A stretch of DNA of 64,000 nucleotides, taken from assembly GCF_004793635.1 (NCBI RefSeq), contig NZ_SRXV01000003.1, positions 593,023 through 657,022 on the forward strand. The letters run 5' to 3'. Both the position numbers and the translations under genes were made by a program. Shown piece after piece: positions 43,405 through 52,938 of the stretch. The first letter of the stretch is position 1. Each line of letters starts with the position of its first letter. This stretch comes from Marinicauda pacifica (GTDB lineage: Bacteria; Pseudomonadota; Alphaproteobacteria; Caulobacterales; Maricaulaceae). Under the pieces are notes generated by a model. It was not told the origin of the DNA, searched no databases, and saw nothing but the letters and a program-made list of their open reading frames with translations.

Positions 43405-44940
43405 CTAGAACGCCGCCTGTACGCCGACCGCGATCACATTGGTCTCGGCGTCGGACTCCGACCAGCTCGTCCCGTTGGCAAAGTTGCCGCCAGACAGGAA
43501 GTTGAGCGGCACCCAGCCTTTGGTGTGGATGATTTCGCCGAACAGATTGACGTTCGGCACCACGAAGTAGGAGGCCCCGAGTACGTACTGGTCCTGACGT
43601 TCCCACGGCGCGCCGTCATCGCCGGAGATGAAGCGGCTGAAATCGGCGCTAAGTGCGAAATCGTCCTCGCGGTGAAGAGTCATCCAGTAGCGCCCGCCCA
43701 GGGTGAACGACTCCGCCTTGACCGCTTCGAACTGGGTATAGAACGGCACCGGCGAGGCCGTGCCGGGCCAGGCATCGGTCGTGCTACCATACTCGGCGAG
43801 AAACTCGAACGCCCCGAGTTCGGCGCGCGAATAGACGGCCCAGGCCGGGTTGTTGTCGTCGCACGGGTTGAAGTGGAAGACCGGATAAGCCTGGCAATAC
43901 GCGCTCGCATGGGTGTAGCTCGCCCCGACCATGACGCTGCCCGCATCGAGCGCTGCGGTGTAGTTGGCGTCGAGCGCGAAATTGTTCACGCGGCTCGGCA
44001 CGGCGGTGTCTTCGACCGGCGCGTTGTGAGCGCGGAACTGAGCCCCGCCCTGGATCGCCATGGCCCGCAAGTGGAGGCCATTATTGTAGTAGCCGGCGAG
44101 ACCCCCATAGGCGAGGCCGGCAAAGGCATGCCAGTTCGTGGAGTTGGTGAACGGGCTGACCGTGTCGTTCAGGCCAAAGGGCGTGTCCATCTTGCCGACG
44201 GCGACGTAGACCGGGCGCTCGTCCAGATTGCCCCACATCACCCAGCCCCGGCGCAGCTGGATCTGGTTGCGGTTGAGATCGGTCAATGTGCCCGAGCCGA
44301 AGCTCTGCTCAGGATCGTAAAGAAGCTCGACATAGCTGGTGATATCGTTCGTCAGCCGGCCAGTAACCGCGATCTGCGCATTGTGAATCACGAACTCTGA
44401 CACCGTCTCGCCAATCTGGTTGGCCGAGGTCGGGTGACGCATCAGCCACCCGAATTTCGTGTTGGAATTGGATTCCTGATAGTCGGCCAGCACGGTGATC
44501 TCGCCACCGAGGGTGACCCGGTTGTTCAGTTCACCGCTCTGGATCGCCCGTAGCTGGACAAGTTGCCGCGTATTCGTCGTCTCGGCGTGGTCGAGCATGG
44601 CGAAGGAATAGGCCGAGTTCATGCCGACGAACTGGTCGCCGAGCGTACGCGACGGCTCTGCGCCTGGCGCAGCTTCGGGACGCGTCAGCACTTCCGGGTC
44701 ATCGGTCTCGCGCGCTGCCGTATGGGTCAGGTCGCGGGCCGGTGCAGCGGTCGCGGCCGGAGCGCGCGGGTCCAGCGCGCCTTGCGCCTCGAGATAGTCG
44801 AGCAGGCGGCGATTAGTCTCTTCAAGTTGCTCGATGCGCGCTTCAAGTTCGGCAATTCGATCCTCGCCGGGATCGCTCAGGGCCGGTGCGCCAACGGTCA
44901 ACGCGAGCAGGCTCGCTCCGGTAATCATAGCAAGTTTCAT
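43405..44940 (-). CDS. Outer-membrane beta-barrel porin with N-terminal coiled coil
   Basis: 511 residues from ATG 44940. Signal peptide (MKLAMITGASLLALTVGAPA), then a heptad-like coiled coil (DRIAELEARIEQLEETNRRL) and an Ala/Pro linker, followed by a long run of amphipathic beta strands (RVTLGGEITVLADYQESNSN, AYGGLAGYYNNGLHLRAMAI) ending in AVGVQAAF with the terminal Phe. The pattern recalls LbtU-like siderophore porins, but substrate assignment is weak. A two-Cys insertion (CQAYPVFHFNPC near residue 355) may form a disulfide. Single gene; pnp converges on it. Confidence 0.8.
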   Translation of the reverse strand: MKLAMITGASLLALTVGAPALSDPGEDRIAELEARIEQLEETNRRLLDYLEAQGALDPRAPAATAAPARDLTHTAARETDDPEVLTRPEAAPGAEPSRTLGDQFVGMNSAYSFAMLDHAETTNTRQLVQLRAIQSGELNNRVTLGGEITVLADYQESNSNTKFGWLMRHPTSANQIGETVSEFVIHNAQIAVTGRLTNDITSYVELLYDPEQSFGSGTLTDLNRNQIQLRRGWVMWGNLDERPVYVAVGKMDTPFGLNDTVSPFTNSTNWHAFAGLAYGGLAGYYNNGLHLRAMAIQGGAQFRAHNAPVEDTAVPSRVNNFALDANYTAALDAGSVMVGASYTHASAYCQAYPVFHFNPCDDNNPAWAVYSRAELGAFEFLAEYGSTTDAWPGTASPVPFYTQFEAVKAESFTLGGRYWMTLHREDDFALSADFSRFISGDDGAPWERQDQYVLGASYFVVPNVNLFGEIIHTKGWVPLNFLSGGNFANGTSWSESDAETNVIAVGVQAAF

Positions 44941-45091
44941 GGATGTCCCTTTTGTCCCCGCAGGGGTGATAACCCTGCTCCGGGGAGGGCTTATACGGAC
45001 GCTCACAACCAAATCCTAAACACTCTCCGTTGCCTGCGAGATTTCGCCTGTGGAAAAGAAGGCTGTCGCGGTAGGGACGGTCGGGACGGGG

Positions 45092-45919
45092 TCAGCCCTT
45101 CAGGCGGTCGCGAAAGCGCCGGCTGACCGGGATGCAGGCGCCGTCCTCCAGGACCGCCTCCGCATCACCGTCTGCGGCCGGGATGATCTCACGCACCGCC
45201 TGGCGGGCCACAAGATGGGAGCGATGCACCCGCACCGGGTCGCGGCCGGCCTCGTTCAGCAGCCGCTCCAGCTCGGTCAGCGTGATGCGGGCGAGGTGGC
45301 TGCCGGCGCGCGTGCGGATTTCGGCGTAGTTGCCCGCAGCCGCAGCTGACAGAATTTCGCCGGCCGGGAGGCGCAGTTCGCGCCCGCCGCAGCGCAGTGT
45401 GATGATATTCTCGGCCCGGGCATCCCTGCGGGCAGCGCGGGCCTGCTGCACCGCGTCTTCACGCGCCCGGAAGACCGCGAGAATTGCCAGGATCAGCGCA
45501 TAGGACAGCACGTCCTTGCGGTATTCATAGACCAGTTCGCCCCAGAGCTGGCCGTCCAGCCCGTACTGCCGCCCGAAAAGAACCGGCCACAACACCGTGC
45601 GCATGGCGTTCATGGCCGCGATATGGACCAGGGAAAACACCGTCCCGCCCAGAAGATGGATAGGCAGCGAGGTGCGCCAGGAGTCCAGCGTGGCAGGGGC
45701 GCGGCGTTCAAGCAGGGCCACGGGCACGAACAGGGCGAGGATGGTCAGGTTGCTGGTGCCTTCGAGGACAAGAGCGCGGACCCAGCCCCCGGTCTCGCCG
45801 GCGCGACGCCATTCCTCCGCCGCGGAAAGACCGTTGACCAGCCAGAAACCGACCGAGGCAATCGCGAAGCAGGCGAAGGCGTGGCGCAGGACACGGTGTT
45901 CAAGATCGGGGGTCGTCAT
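45092..45919 (-). CDS. Membrane-anchored LytTR family regulator
   Basis: 275 residues with about four transmembrane segments in the first half (ACFAIASVGFWLVNGLSAA, LTILALFVPVALLE, VLSYALILAILAVF) and a C-terminal LytTR DNA-binding domain (ILSAAAAGNYAEIRTRAGSH, then VRVHRSHLVARQAVREI). LytTR proteins bind direct repeats near promoters. It is divergent from the acyltransferase gene, a common pairing, so it may control it. Confidence 0.86.
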   Translation of the reverse strand: MTTPDLEHRVLRHAFACFAIASVGFWLVNGLSAAEEWRRAGETGGWVRALVLEGTSNLTILALFVPVALLERRAPATLDSWRTSLPIHLLGGTVFSLVHIAAMNAMRTVLWPVLFGRQYGLDGQLWGELVYEYRKDVLSYALILAILAVFRAREDAVQQARAARRDARAENIITLRCGGRELRLPAGEILSAAAAGNYAEIRTRAGSHLARITLTELERLLNEAGRDPVRVHRSHLVARQAVREIIPAADGDAEAVLEDGACIPVSRRFRDRLKG

Positions 45920-46135
45920 GGTCAGGATCGCAGCGGCGGTTCAAGAAGAGGGCGATCATGGCGGGTGTCGCCGTCTCCGCCTAGCGTCTCTGCACGCCGC
46001 TTGCCCCGGACATGCCGCCGATTGTCCCCGGCGTGGCACCGTCCATCCCGCCGGCCCTCCCCCCGTCCCTTCAGGCGTGCCGCCAGCGTCGAAACAGGGC
46101 CTCCTGAGCGCACGATCTGAGGAGAGACCCCGACC

Positions 46136-47308
46136 ATGCCCGCCGGCACGCATTCTACCCGCCGCTACGATCTGGACTGGCTGCGTATCATCGCATTCGC
46201 CCTGCTGGTCTTCTACCACGTGGGCATGTTCTACACGCCCTGGGAGTGGCACGTGAAAAGCGTGCATGCAGGACCGGGCGCCGAGCCGCTCATGAGCCTG
46301 CTCAATCCCTGGCGCCTCTCGCTGCTCTTCTTCATCTCCGGGGTGGCGTTCGCCTATCTCCACGACAAGCATGGGGGTGCATGGCGCTTTGCGCGTGAAC
46401 GAATCGTCCGTCTGCTTCCGGTGATCGTGTTCGGCATGATCGTCGTGGTGATGCCCCAGACCTACTTTCAGTTGCGCGAGGCGGGCGAGATCGAGCAGGG
46501 ACTCCTCGCGTTCTGGCCGCGCTACATCATCGGATGGGAGATAGCCGGGATCGAGGTCCCGACATGGAACCACCTCTGGTACGTCGTCTATCTCTTCGTC
46601 TACGCACTTCTGCTTGCGCCGGTCCTGCGACTGCTCAAACGGGTCGGGCGAGGCCCCGGTGCCGCGTTCGGCGCTCTGCTTGCCACGCGCCTCGGGCCGC
46701 TGGTGGCGCTGACCCTTCCTGTCCTGCCATTCCTGGCCTACCGGGTCCTGCTGGTTCCTCATTTCGAGACCACGCACAACCTGGTCGAGGACTGGGCCAA
46801 TCACGCAATCAGCCTGACCTATCTGCTTTACGGGGTGTTCGCGGCGCGCAGCGAGCGCTTCTGGCAATGCGTGGACCGGACCCTGCCCTACGCCTTGACG
46901 CTGACACTTGTTCTTGGCGCCGGGCTCACGGTCGTTTGGCAAAACTGGGAAGCATTCACGACCGGCCCCGTCGAACTGTGGGCCGCGCGCTCCGGACGGG
47001 TGGTCTATGCCTGGACGGCCATTCTCACCCTGCTGGGAGTTGCCCGGCGTTTCCTCTCGGCGGACGGACCGGCGCGGCGCTACCTCACCGAGGCGGTCTT
47101 TCCAGTCTACATCCTGCACCAGACGATCACCGTCGCCGCCGGCTACGCGCTGACCAGGCTCGGCTTCGGGGTCTGGACCGAGTTCGCGCTCCTGACGCTC
47201 GCGACCTTTGGCGGGGCGATCATCGGCTTCGAGATCGTGCGCCGGGTGAACGTTCTGAGACCGCTCTTCGGCCTGAAGCTACGGCGGGGTTCCATACCGG
47301 GCCGCTAG
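46136..47308 (+). CDS. Acyltransferase 3 family membrane protein
   Basis: 390 residues with about ten hydrophobic segments. N-terminal YDLDWLRIIAFALLVFYHVG carries the family Arg and the candidate catalytic His. WRLSLLFFISGVAFAYL and VPTWNHLWYVVYLFVYALLL follow; VFPVYILHQTITV lies near the end. Such enzymes O-acylate glycans or lipids at the membrane, with OpgC-like members among the nearest in layout. The acceptor is unknown. It may be regulated by the divergent LytTR protein. Confidence 0.85.
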   Translation: MPAGTHSTRRYDLDWLRIIAFALLVFYHVGMFYTPWEWHVKSVHAGPGAEPLMSLLNPWRLSLLFFISGVAFAYLHDKHGGAWRFARERIVRLLPVIVFGMIVVVMPQTYFQLREAGEIEQGLLAFWPRYIIGWEIAGIEVPTWNHLWYVVYLFVYALLLAPVLRLLKRVGRGPGAAFGALLATRLGPLVALTLPVLPFLAYRVLLVPHFETTHNLVEDWANHAISLTYLLYGVFAARSERFWQCVDRTLPYALTLTLVLGAGLTVVWQNWEAFTTGPVELWAARSGRVVYAWTAILTLLGVARRFLSADGPARRYLTEAVFPVYILHQTITVAAGYALTRLGFGVWTEFALLTLATFGGAIIGFEIVRRVNVLRPLFGLKLRRGSIPGR

Positions 47309-47400
47309 GCTGCCTGCACGTTCGAGGCCTCACACCGGCTTGCCCCGGGGTGTGGGCTCGGCGCAAGGTGAATGCTGGCACAATCAGGATCGGAGTGCAC

Positions 47401-48228
47401 GTGCAGGCTCGCATTCCCGAGAACACGCTTCTGACCGCCCGGCCCTTCAATGGGCCGGGCTGGAGCGCCGAGTGGCAGAAATCGGCAGGGTGTGAGCTCG
47501 ACCTGGCCCGGCGCAGATGGCACGTGCTGTCCTACTATCCGGAGACCGAGACCGAGATTTCTCGACGCCACGGCGCCGGGCAGGAGCGCTTCTTCGCCGC
47601 GCGGGGGACGCTCGGCCTCTATCCCGCCCGGACCGCCGAGACCGTGACCTGGTCCGGGCGCCTGATCCAGGCCCTGCACCTGCATATCGCACCGGAGCGT
47701 CTCGCTGCGCGCCATCCCGGGAACGCCGGCGTCCGGCGGGTGGCACGGTTCCGCGATCCGGCGCTGGGCCGGCTGACCGGCGCAATGTACGAGCTGATGC
47801 GGGCCAGCCGTCCGGATCCGGCCGCCGCAGCCTCGGTAATGGATGCGATCATCGACCAGCTTGCCGCGCGCTACACAGTGCCCGGGCTGCCCGGGGATAC
47901 ACTGATCGGACGGGCCGGCCTGACGCCGCTTCTGGACCGGATGTACGGCGCCAGCGCGGTTGTAACGAGCCTCGACGATCTGGTCTCAGAGGCCGGAACC
48001 AGCCGAGGGTACTTCTTTCGCCGCTTCCGCCGCCTGACCGGAAGCACGCCTCACGACCTGCTTCTGCGCAGCCGGCTCGAACTGGCCAAGGGACGAATCC
48101 AGGCCGGAGAGGGTCTGGCCGACATCGCGCTGGACTGCGGCTTCGCCGATCAGAGCCATTTCGCCAATGCCTTCCGCCGGCAGATCGGTCTGCCCGCCAG
48201 CGCCTTTGCCGCCTGGTTCGGCGCCTGA
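47401..48228 (+). CDS. AraC family transcriptional regulator
   Basis: 275 residues. A N-terminal effector region without an assignable ligand is followed by the double HTH: VVTSLDDLVSEAGTSRGYFF, FRRLTGSTPHDLLLRSRLEL and IALDCGFADQSHFANAFRRQ. Start: GTG at 47401 with GGAG five bases upstream; an in-frame GTG at 47395 is too close to that element, and the frame is open far upstream inside the acyltransferase gene. It precedes an esterase gene, a plausible target. Confidence 0.87.
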   Translation: MQARIPENTLLTARPFNGPGWSAEWQKSAGCELDLARRRWHVLSYYPETETEISRRHGAGQERFFAARGTLGLYPARTAETVTWSGRLIQALHLHIAPERLAARHPGNAGVRRVARFRDPALGRLTGAMYELMRASRPDPAAAASVMDAIIDQLAARYTVPGLPGDTLIGRAGLTPLLDRMYGASAVVTSLDDLVSEAGTSRGYFFRRFRRLTGSTPHDLLLRSRLELAKGRIQAGEGLADIALDCGFADQSHFANAFRRQIGLPASAFAAWFGA

Positions 48229-48305
48229 CCCGGGGTCACGATCGTGCAAGACGGCGCGCGACGTGGCGCGCTAGACCGGACATTGCCGAGTTCAGGAGGC
48301 TCCCC

Positions 48306-49487
48306 ATGATGTTGCGCGCCGTAATCCTGGTTGCCGTTTTCGGTCTTGCAATGCCGGCCTGGGCAGACCCGGCTGGACTGACGCAACGCCGGACGGACCT
48401 GGAAATCGAGTCCGATCGGCTCGGCGAGACCCGGCGTCTGATCGTGCAGGTCCCGTCCAGCTACGCGGCCGAGCCGGGCCGGACCTATCCGGTCTTCGTC
48501 CTGACCGACGCGATCTGGCAGTTCGATCTGGTCGCCGCGACCCTGGATTACCATGCACGCTGGGGCCGCATCCCCGAGCATCTCGTGGTCGGGCTGTACA
48601 ATCCGGAGCGCAATCTCGACCTGGTTCCGGCCGCCGACGCCGGCTATCCGGGCACCGGCGGCGGTGATGCCTATCTGGCCCACGTTACCGCAGAGGTGCT
48701 TCCGCTGATCGAGGCGCGCTACCGCACCAATGGCGTCGAGCTGTTATTCGGCCATTCTTTCGGCGGGGTGATGACGCTGAATCAGCTGCTGACCGCGCCG
48801 GAAGCCTTTGACGCGTACATCGCGCTGGGCGCCAGCACCTGGGTCGCCGAGCGGATCCTGTTCGACCGGCTGGACGAGGCGGCGATGACGCCGATGGCCG
48901 GCCGCGTCCTGTACATGGGCGTGGGCGAGACCGATGGCGGCGCGACCGTACCGGACGGCGAGCGCTTCGCTGCCGAACTTGAGGCCCGCGACCCAACCGG
49001 GCTCGACTGGACGTTCGAAATCCGTCCAGGCGAGAACCATTTTACCAACGTGCCCGAGGGCCTGCACCGGGCGCTCGGCTTCATCTACCCGTTCGCCGAC
49101 CAGCAAGGCGCCGTGGTCGAAGCCGGCCGGCGCGGCGGCCCAGCCGGTGTCCGGGCCTGGTTCGACGACCGGGAGACGGCGCTGGGATGGCGCTTCGTGC
49201 CACAGGCGATGGAGCTGGGGCTGGCCGGTTTTCAACTGGCGCTCGCCGGTGAGGAGGCTGCATCACACGCCGTGTTCGACGCGCTCGAAGCGCGCTATCC
49301 GGACAATGTCGAGGTCGTGGCGGTGCGCGCCAATGCGCTGGCACAGACCCAGCGCTACGAGGATGCCCTGGCCGCGCTGGACAGGGCCATCGCGCTGGGC
49401 GAGGCCGAAGGCCATCCGCCGAGCCGCTTGGCCGCATTTCGTGCCTATCGCGCCCGTCTGGTCGCGCGGCGCGCGGCAGACCGGTAG
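48306..49487 (+). CDS. Secreted alpha/beta-hydrolase (esterase D-like) with C-terminal TPR-like tail
   Basis: 393 residues with a signal peptide ending AWA near residue 20. The esterase domain has YPVFVLTDAIWQFD near residue 60, nucleophile motif LLFGHSFGGVMTLNQLL near residue 147 and catalytic-His candidate GENHFTNVPEGL near residue 243, in the usual PF00756 order. After about residue 290 a helical TPR-like region follows (EEAASHAVFDALEARYPDNV, RYEDALAALDRAIAL). Substrate unknown; relatives hydrolyse siderophores or sugar esters. Start: ATG at 48306 behind AGGAGG. Confidence 0.83.
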   Translation: MMLRAVILVAVFGLAMPAWADPAGLTQRRTDLEIESDRLGETRRLIVQVPSSYAAEPGRTYPVFVLTDAIWQFDLVAATLDYHARWGRIPEHLVVGLYNPERNLDLVPAADAGYPGTGGGDAYLAHVTAEVLPLIEARYRTNGVELLFGHSFGGVMTLNQLLTAPEAFDAYIALGASTWVAERILFDRLDEAAMTPMAGRVLYMGVGETDGGATVPDGERFAAELEARDPTGLDWTFEIRPGENHFTNVPEGLHRALGFIYPFADQQGAVVEAGRRGGPAGVRAWFDDRETALGWRFVPQAMELGLAGFQLALAGEEAASHAVFDALEARYPDNVEVVAVRANALAQTQRYEDALAALDRAIALGEAEGHPPSRLAAFRAYRARLVARRAADR

Positions 49488-49559
49488 GGCCACGGTCGAA
49501 CCCGCTGCTGTCACTCCGGCGCACGGCTCCGGGACGACGCGGCGGTTGCCTTCGCCGTT

Positions 49560-50390
49560 CTAGGATCCGTCCTCGATATCGGGGACGCCGACCGCGTGAA
49601 AACCGGCATCGACATGCAGGACTTCGCCGGTGCACGATTTACCGAGATCGGAGAGCAGGTAGAGGGCGGAGCCGGCCACGCCTTCGATCGTGGTGTCTTC
49701 CTTGAGCATGGACCAGTCCTTGCCCGTCTTCATCAGGGTGCGGCCGCCGGAAATACCGGCCATGGCCAGTGTGCGCATCGGGCCGGCCGAGATCGCGTTC
49801 ACGCGAATCCCGAGCGGGCCGAGATCGCGGGCGATGTAGCGGGTCGAGGCTTCCAGGGCCGCCTTGGCCACGCCCATCACGTTGTAATTGGGCACGACGC
49901 GTTCGGAGCCGAGATAGGTCATCGAGATGATCGAGCCGCCGCCTTCTTCCTTCGAAGGCATGAGGGCGCTGGCGCGGCGCGAGGCATCTACGAAGGAATA
50001 CGCCGAAATATCCATGGCGCGCCTGAAGCCTTCGCGCGTCGTATTGTGGGTGAAGCTGCCCTGCAGCTCGTCCTTGCCGGCAAAGGCGATCGCATGGACC
50101 AGGAAATCCAGTCTGCCCCACTTGTCTTCAAGGGTCTTGAAGCAGGCTTCCATGGAGGCGTCGTCAGACACGTCGGCGGTCACCATGAAAGGCTCGTCGC
50201 CGAGGCTTTCAACCAGCGGACGCACGCGCTTTTCCAGCGCTTCGTCCTGGTAGGAGAAGGCCAGTTCCGCGCCCTGGGCATGCAGCTGCCGGGCAATCCC
50301 CCAGGCAATGGAGTTCTTGTTCGCGACGCCCATGACGAGGCCGCGCTTGCCCTTCATCAGATCGCCGGCGGGGAAAACGGTGTCGGACAT
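49560..50390 (-). CDS. fabI: Enoyl-[acyl-carrier-protein] reductase (NADH)
   Basis: SDR enzyme of type II fatty acid elongation; 276 residues from ATG 50390. NADH-binding GLVMGVANKNSIAWGIARQL near residue 18, the active-site Tyr and Lys in YNVMGVAKAALEAS near residue 167, and the GPMRTLAMAGI substrate loop. In many alphaproteobacteria it follows fabA-fabB directly; here the desaturase gene on the other strand separates it from fabB. It should therefore have its own promoter in the 284-base gap at 50391-50674. Confidence 0.95.
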   Translation of the reverse strand: MSDTVFPAGDLMKGKRGLVMGVANKNSIAWGIARQLHAQGAELAFSYQDEALEKRVRPLVESLGDEPFMVTADVSDDASMEACFKTLEDKWGRLDFLVHAIAFAGKDELQGSFTHNTTREGFRRAMDISAYSFVDASRRASALMPSKEEGGGSIISMTYLGSERVVPNYNVMGVAKAALEASTRYIARDLGPLGIRVNAISAGPMRTLAMAGISGGRTLMKTGKDWSMLKEDTTIEGVAGSALYLLSDLGKSCTGEVLHVDAGFHAVGVPDIEDGS

Positions 50391-50674
50391 GGAATGGCCC
50401 TCTTTGTCGGATATCCAGAACACAACGGCTTGGCGTTGCGTCCGCTCTGCGGCGGGACTGCCGCCCAATCTTCAACTCCCGTCTGGACATACAAGATGGA
50501 CTTTCACGCGTCGAGCCACGCCTTGCGCGCTTGCGCAAGCTTTCAACAACAGGAATTGTGTTTCTGTAAGTGAGCCGTGCTCTTTTGAGTGCTGCCAGAC
50601 CGTGAGACACTTCTGATCTGCCCCTGCCGAGGCCGTGCACTCCGCGGTCTCCGTCGACTAGGACTTGTCGTTCC

Positions 50675-51601
50675 ATGAGCCGAACCCCGATCGCCCGCTC
50701 CCAATCCATCGAAAAGACCTGGGCCAACCTGAACTGGCCCAGCGTGTTTGCTGCCATCATCTATCCGCTGCTCGGCGTCGTCGGCGTCGTTGGCGCGATC
50801 GTCGCGGGCCTTGCCCTCGACAGTCTCGCTTTCTCCTGGTGGTTCGTGCCGCTCGCAATGGCCGTCGGTGCCGCCACGCTGGTCGTGTGCAATCTGGGTA
50901 TCGGCGTCCTGCACCGGATCTGGCAGCACAAGGCGGGTGAGCTGAAATGGCCGGCCCAGATTCTCACGCTCGTGCATTGCCTCGTCGCCATGCAGGGCGA
51001 GATCAAGGACTGGGTCAATTACCACTCCCAGCACCACCGCCTGTCCGACAAGCCGGGCGATCCGCACAATCCGCACGAGAGCAAGGCCTGGGCCTGGATC
51101 GGCTGGCTGATCTGGCGCGACCGCAATGACATGAAGCGTCCCCTGGCGATGTGGCTGCGCGACATCCCGGGCGTGTCTTTCGTCGACCGCAACTACAATC
51201 TGATGAGCCTGCTGATCCACCTGCTCGTGCCGGCGGCGATCTACGCCATCGTGGCGGTGGCGGGCGGTTCGCTGCTCCTGACCTTCCTGCTGCATGCCTC
51301 GGCCGTGACGGCGCGTGGTGTGCAGTTTCACGCCACAACGCTGGGTGTGAATGTGGTCGGCCATCTCAAGGCGCCGGCCTGGCTGGAATGGATGCTCGCG
51401 CTGCTGACCGGCGGAGAAGCCATTCACGGCCATCACCACGACTATCCGGCCAGCGCCCTGCACCTGCCGCGCAAGGGTCTGATCAACCGCATCGTCGACT
51501 ATAACGGGACGGCTCTTCTGATTTTCGAAAAGCTGAACTGGGCCAAGAATTTGCAGATCGCGCCGATGTTCGCGGAGCCTGTCCGGGTGAAGGCGGAATA
51601 G
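50675..51601 (+). CDS. Membrane fatty acid (acyl-CoA type) desaturase
   Basis: Integral-membrane di-iron desaturase of 308 residues. Histidine boxes in order: HRIWQH near residue 83, YHSQHH near residue 118, and HGHHHDYPAS near residue 252. Four hydrophobic segments flank them. The arrangement matches delta-9 stearoyl-CoA desaturase-like proteins that introduce a double bond aerobically. It lies between fabB and fabI in opposite orientation. FabA/FabB give the oxygen-independent route to unsaturated fatty acids, so both routes are encoded together. Confidence 0.9.
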   Translation: MSRTPIARSQSIEKTWANLNWPSVFAAIIYPLLGVVGVVGAIVAGLALDSLAFSWWFVPLAMAVGAATLVVCNLGIGVLHRIWQHKAGELKWPAQILTLVHCLVAMQGEIKDWVNYHSQHHRLSDKPGDPHNPHESKAWAWIGWLIWRDRNDMKRPLAMWLRDIPGVSFVDRNYNLMSLLIHLLVPAAIYAIVAVAGGSLLLTFLLHASAVTARGVQFHATTLGVNVVGHLKAPAWLEWMLALLTGGEAIHGHHHDYPASALHLPRKGLINRIVDYNGTALLIFEKLNWAKNLQIAPMFAEPVRVKAE

Positions 51602-51670
51602 GCAGACAAGTCTGTATCCCCGGTCCGCGCTCTTCGAGCGCGTCCGGGACTTTGGGAAACGTGACAAGCA

Positions 51671-51701
51671 AAAAGGGCCGCGGTATAGCCGCGGCCTTTT
51701 T
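51671..51701. terminator. Bidirectional terminator between desaturase gene and fabB
   Basis: GGCCGCGG pairs with CCGCGGCC around TATAG, with flanking AAAA and TTTTT. It lies between convergent genes. Confidence 0.88.
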
Positions 51702-51723
51702 CATGCGCGTGTGAACGCCAGGC

Positions 51724-52938
51724 CTAGTCCGGCCGGCCCATGATCAGCGTCCCGTTCGTGCCGCCAAAACCGAAGGAATTGGACAGGCAGGTATTGACCT
51801 CCTGGTGCTTCGTTTCGGTGACGACAGGCAGATCGCCGATTTCCGGGTCCATCTCCTCGATATTGATCGAGGGCGCCACGAAGCCGTCACGCATCATGAG
51901 GAGGCAATAGATCGCTTCCTGGACGCCGGCGCCGCCGAGGCAGTGGCCGGTCATCGACTTGGTGCCCGAGATAAGCGGAGGCTTCGCGCCGAAGACTTCG
52001 CGGATGGCGCGTGCCTCTGCGATGTCGCCGACCGGCGTTGCCGTGGCATGCGGGTTGATATAGTCGACCGTGCGACCCTTGGCTTCATCCAGGGCGAGCT
52101 TCATCGACCGCGCGGCGCCTTCGCCGGACGGGGCGACCATGTCATACCCGTCGCTGGTCGCGCCATAACCCAGGATTTCGGCGTAGATCGTGGCGCCGCG
52201 GGCCTTGGCCCGCTCATATTCCTCAAGCACCACGATACCGGCGCCGCCGGCAATGACGAAGCCGTCACGGTTCTTGTCGAACGGCCGCGAGGCCTTCTCC
52301 GGCGTCTCGTTATAGCCGCTGCTCATCGCTCCCATCGCATCGAAGAGGTTGGACAGCGACCATTCGAGCTCTTCCCCGCCGCCGGCGAAGACGATGTCCT
52401 GCTTGCCCCAGGCAATCTGCTCGGCAGCCGCGCCCATGCAGTGCAGCGAGGTCGTGCAGGCCGAGCTGATCGAATAGTTCAGGCCCTTGATCTTGAACGG
52501 CGTGGCGAGCGTGGCCGACGCGGTGGAGCACATCGCCTTGGGTACGGCAAACGGACCGATCCGCTTGGGACCTTTTTCGCGCGTGATGTCGGCAGCCTTG
52601 ACGATCGCCTCGGTCGAAGGGCCGCCGGTGCCGACGATCAGGCCAGTGCGCTCATGGCTGACCTCATCGGGCGCCAGGCCGGCATCGGCAATGGCCTGCT
52701 CCATCGACATGTAGCACCAGCCTGAGCCTTCGCCCATGAAGCGGTAGGCGCGCTTGTCCACATGCTCGGCCGGATTAACCGAAGGACGCGCGTGAACCTG
52801 GCACCGAAAACCGAGATCGGCATAGTCTTGCGCCTTGACGACGCCTGACTTGCCGGCCTTCAAGCTATTGGCAACCGCATCGGCGTTTTCGCCAATGGCA
52901 GAAACGATCCCGATGCCCGTGACGACAACTCGCCTCAT
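51724..52938 (-). CDS. fabB: Beta-ketoacyl-ACP synthase I
   Basis: Condensing enzyme elongating unsaturated acyl-ACPs; 404 residues. Starts [20 protein letters not shown]. The catalytic Cys is in [13 protein letters not shown] near residue 162, and the two catalytic His in [11 protein letters not shown] near residue 297 and [12 protein letters not shown] near residue 332. The start overlaps the fabA stop (ATGA), giving a coupled fabA-fabB operon. The FabB rather than FabF assignment rests on this pairing and overall similarity. Confidence 0.94.
   Translation of the reverse strand: MRRVVVTGIGIVSAIGENADAVANSLKAGKSGVVKAQDYADLGFRCQVHARPSVNPAEHVDKRAYRFMGEGSGWCYMSMEQAIADAGLAPDEVSHERTGLIVGTGGPSTEAIVKAADITREKGPKRIGPFAVPKAMCSTASATLATPFKIKGLNYSISSACTTSLHCMGAAAEQIAWGKQDIVFAGGGEELEWSLSNLFDAMGAMSSGYNETPEKASRPFDKNRDGFVIAGGAGIVVLEEYERAKARGATIYAEILGYGATSDGYDMVAPSGEGAARSMKLALDEAKGRTVDYINPHATATPVGDIAEARAIREVFGAKPPLISGTKSMTGHCLGGAGVQEAIYCLLMMRDGFVAPSINIEEMDPEIGDLPVVTETKHQEVNTCLSNSFGFGGTNGTLIMGRPD

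Noticed and set aside
46240..46260. Second parS site (GGCACGTGAAAA)
   Set aside because: Only one half matches and it is within the acyltransferase coding region.
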